Shown piece by piece: positions 62,901 through 64,000 of a stretch of 64,000 nt of DNA (within the stretch, counting starts at the first letter, position 1; each line of letters starts with the position of its first letter). The DNA comes from Saprospiraceae bacterium (GTDB lineage: Bacteria > Bacteroidota > Bacteroidia > Chitinophagales > Saprospiraceae). The notes under the pieces were generated by a model. That model made no database searches. It had not been told where the DNA came from and worked only from the letters and a program-made list of their open reading frames with translations. A program made the translations under genes and the position numbers. The stretch is taken from assembly GCA_021739645.1 (NCBI GenBank), contig JAIPBL010000019.1, forward strand, positions 16,206-80,205. Direction: 5' to 3'.

Positions 62901-63936
62901 ATACCTTCCGCTCAAGGATTTGGAGGGCAACACGCTTGCCTACATGGGCATACCCTACTACGCCCAGCACCGGGAGTTGCGCAGTGAGGTGACGGACTTC
63001 ATGAGTACGCTGCTAAATGTTTATGTCTTCTTGCTGTTGATTGCAGGTGGTTTGGCCATCGTCATCGCCAACAGCATTACCAAGAAGCTGACGGAACTGG
63101 GCAACAGCCTCCAGCGCCTCCGCCTCGGTGGCAACGAGCCAATCGTGTGGCGGCGAAAGGACGAAATCGGCGACCTCGTGGAAGCCTACAACCGTGCTGT
63201 GAAAAAAATTGAAGAAAGCTCGTTGCTGCTGGCGCAATCTGAGCGGGACGGCGCTTGGCGAGAAATGGCCAAACAAGTGGCCCACGAAATCAAGAACCCA
63301 TTGACGCCCATGAAGCTCAGCATCCAGTACCTGCTCCATGCCTACCAGTCGAACCCCGACCCAAAAAGCATCGAGCCGCTGCTGAAGCGGGTTTCTGGAA
63401 CACTGGTGGAGCAGATTGAGTCGCTGGCGCAAATTGCGACCGAGTTCTCCAATTTCGCCAAGATGCCACAGGCGCAGAACATCCAGTTTTCGCTCAACGA
63501 CCTGGCTGCCTCGGTGCACCACCTGTTTAAAAACGAGCGCCCGGACATGGATATCAACATCGAAATGCCCAAAACAGATTTTGAAGTGTATGCCGACCGG
63601 AACCACGTGACCCGTGTCATCAATAACCTGTTTAAAAACGCCATCCAGGCCATTCCCGACGACAGGAAAGGTATAATAAAAATGATGCTTTACCAGGAAG
63701 GGGACAAGGCAATACTGAAGGTCGAAGACAACGGGTCTGGCATCCCGCCAGAGATTCAGGAGAAAGTTTTCTCCCCAAATTTTTCAACTAAAAACTCTGG
63801 AACGGGCCTCGGCCTCGCCATTTGCAAAAGCATTATAGAAGGTTTCAAGGGCGATATTTATTTTGAAACGGAGATGGACAAAGGCACTACTTTCTTCGTG
63901 GAACTGCCACTGATGAGCGTGACGGAATTGGCTTAG
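59950..63936 (+). CDS. Giant NtrY-like sensor histidine kinase with many membrane helices
   Basis: 1328 residues from the ATG at 59950 (KKRTYYAIAAVILFFGLGLM, first helix); the longer frame from 59848 adds an unlikely lead. An N-terminal periplasmic domain (about 30-215) is followed by about eight membrane helices (215-480), a second domain (480-715), two further helices (about 715-810), and then a striking charged helical stretch (817-897; EKELEKKVGPVAENEREQAS). A small sensor-like domain (900-1015), one helix, a HAMP-like segment (1040-1090) and the kinase core follow: MAKQVAHEIKNPLTPMKLSI with phospho-His near 1111, NNLFKNAIQAIP, VEDNGSGI and GTGLGLAI. It resembles NtrY but is about twice its size. 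No response regulator lies next to it within the window. Confidence 0.9.
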   Translation: MKKRTYYAIAAVILFFGLGLMLDFGVSKEDHLDTYVHRIERSLHKKESEVYSFLSDSGFIFRQLRGVEHLPSPQQKADLDRLLFLTNKQYNIRLYYKDSLVYWLNNRAYLSPEQAMVLANEPENIRLLRLPNGYFELIKQKLNEDVMALAMIPIKREFSRKSDFLPNEFVTDDFPIPADVFLKESGDKFAIKSMDGKPLAWLDATGPAKDRVNLQLVFFIYLTGFIFIGVLINDLAVLLVKKYKPWVGAAFVLGSVIFVRYLTIQFGFAQHFATFQTFSTVFTDPILEGVNSLGELLINIILLVWMMVFFNREFQVKEFAHPSVAIRFGLTALNFFSVNLAMLMVCSIFKSIILDSSIVFDFENVFNLNSQSVLAMIGVVLLLLAFFLFSHRMMQAIYKVGLSKNGRLGAIAVSLLASIPVVMYGDLKLPVVYFLTAAVIYLIVFEFFVEVRVLSLQWLVGWLMLFSCLTAMLLYKYNGDKDYLRREEYAIALASYEDKQAEEGVIEIGDLLLADSTLHMWNLLTNYYEDELIPKEEARDIMDAHFGINKYLLQNYKFTLYGYYRENGEAALSEQNKTFGDMERQFMQANATSSPILRFRPEKTRDPGYLLRLDLKTSHPLTIFVMLKRSFSTPSKVYTEMLLDKKYKNLGELDNYDYGIYQNDTLVEDRNETYAKQLTDSLPPEGQMRIVKHSSTRSELLYHAPNNIAIKIGRVTGGYIKPLSLFSYVFTLLTLAIMLFGGINYFTNALPGPLNFFRTAKPSLRNQFQFWVISMVLFSFLGIGFVTVWYFQKSSNDYHKGRLDRKVTSALASVNYEIRAWHKERQREWENERRSESKGIGKDAEELAREKKREKELEKKVGPVAENEREQASEKELERRREEQPHKFRIKLEKPHEELMVGAVEELNAFSLSSLIPLVSEVHRLDVNIYNLNGDLITSSEEDIFKGGLVSSKMGAFAYLNLHSLGFERSDQDESIGNLFYTAAYLPLKDLEGNTLAYMGIPYYAQHRELRSEVTDFMSTLLNVYVFLLLIAGGLAIVIANSITKKLTELGNSLQRLRLGGNEPIVWRRKDEIGDLVEAYNRAVKKIEESSLLLAQSERDGAWREMAKQVAHEIKNPLTPMKLSIQYLLHAYQSNPDPKSIEPLLKRVSGTLVEQIESLAQIATEFSNFAKMPQAQNIQFSLNDLAASVHHLFKNERPDMDINIEMPKTDFEVYADRNHVTRVINNLFKNAIQAIPDDRKGIIKMMLYQEGDKAILKVEDNGSGIPPEIQEKVFSPNFSTKNSGTGLGLAICKSIIEGFKGDIYFETEMDKGTTFFVELPLMSVTELA

Positions 63937-63958
63937 TGCCCTGTTTGTGGTCGCCCAA

Positions 63959-64000
63959 TTTATTGGGCTGACCGAGATGGCCAACGGTCTGCCCAATAAA
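63959..64000 (+). terminator. Probable terminator at the window edge
   Basis: TTTATTGGGC (63959-63968) pairs perfectly with GCCCAATAAA (63991-64000). An inner GACCG/CGGTC adds five pairs after a T-T mismatch. The sequence behind it is outside the window. Confidence 0.5.

Noticed and set aside
1-64000. tRNA, rRNA, integrase, transposase or phage genes
   Set aside because: None could be recognised by reading the sequence, although a search tool was not available to confirm their absence.

Overview
The window reads as chromosomal DNA of a Bacteroidota member, most likely in or near the Saprospiria (inference). The reasons are: three very large secreted proteins ending in type IX secretion system (T9SS) sorting domains; a PorP/SprF-like outer-membrane protein followed by an OmpA-SPOR protein; LytTR/propeller and 7TMR-DISM/AraC two-component proteins; an M49 peptidase with a lipobox; and promoter boxes of the Bacteroidota type (TTG, about 20 nt, TAnnTTTG). 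No rRNA, tRNA, CRISPR array or insertion-sequence transposase was seen.

Layout. 1-7.2 kb is mostly minus-strand: a partial conserved protein, a ParE/RelE-type toxin with its antitoxin, a SIS-domain protein with a ROK kinase, a GT-C-like membrane protein with a short-chain dehydrogenase, and a small lipoprotein. 7.6-13.8 kb holds a propeller histidine kinase and LytTR regulator (minus), divergent from a TPR/beta-propeller/degenerate-OmpA protein. 14.2-21.3 kb is a 2371-residue PKD/SprB-repeat adhesin with a gliding-motility-type C-terminus, followed by a one-piece hybrid sensor/AraC regulator. 24.7-29.9 kb carries a small secreted protein, a hypothetical, and a four-gene operon (SDR, DUF6134-like, NAD-dependent epimerase, sigma factor). 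29.9-35.0 kb is minus-strand: SpoIIM-like membrane protein, cdsA, a secreted protein, a Tat-exported NHL-propeller protein and a TerB-like protein. 35.8-53.6 kb is the surface-structure block: two giant HYR-repeat proteins carrying cohesin-like modules, one of them also dockerin-like, then PorP/SprF-like and OmpA-SPOR proteins. 53.7-64 kb holds two LuxR-type regulators, an O-methyltransferase, an OmpA protein with a novel-looking PAEY-repeat N-terminus, an M49 peptidase lipoprotein and a giant NtrY-like histidine kinase.

How the parts fit. The giant proteins, PorP-like protein and the three OmpA-type proteins point to T9SS-dependent construction of a cell-surface layer or gliding/adhesion apparatus. 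Cohesin-like and dockerin-like modules in neighbouring genes suggest that the exported proteins could bind each other. Several regulators are interspersed and may control this surface programme (inference).

The most interesting non-coding signal is a family of about 200-260 bp palindromic elements (three copies, near 4.0, 13.9 and 55.9 kb). Two copies have flanking direct repeats of 7 and 10 bp, and paired arms show compensatory changes. One copy has inserted at a stop codon, and the uninterrupted site can be reconstructed. Simple rho-independent terminators, several very long, are identified between many genes.
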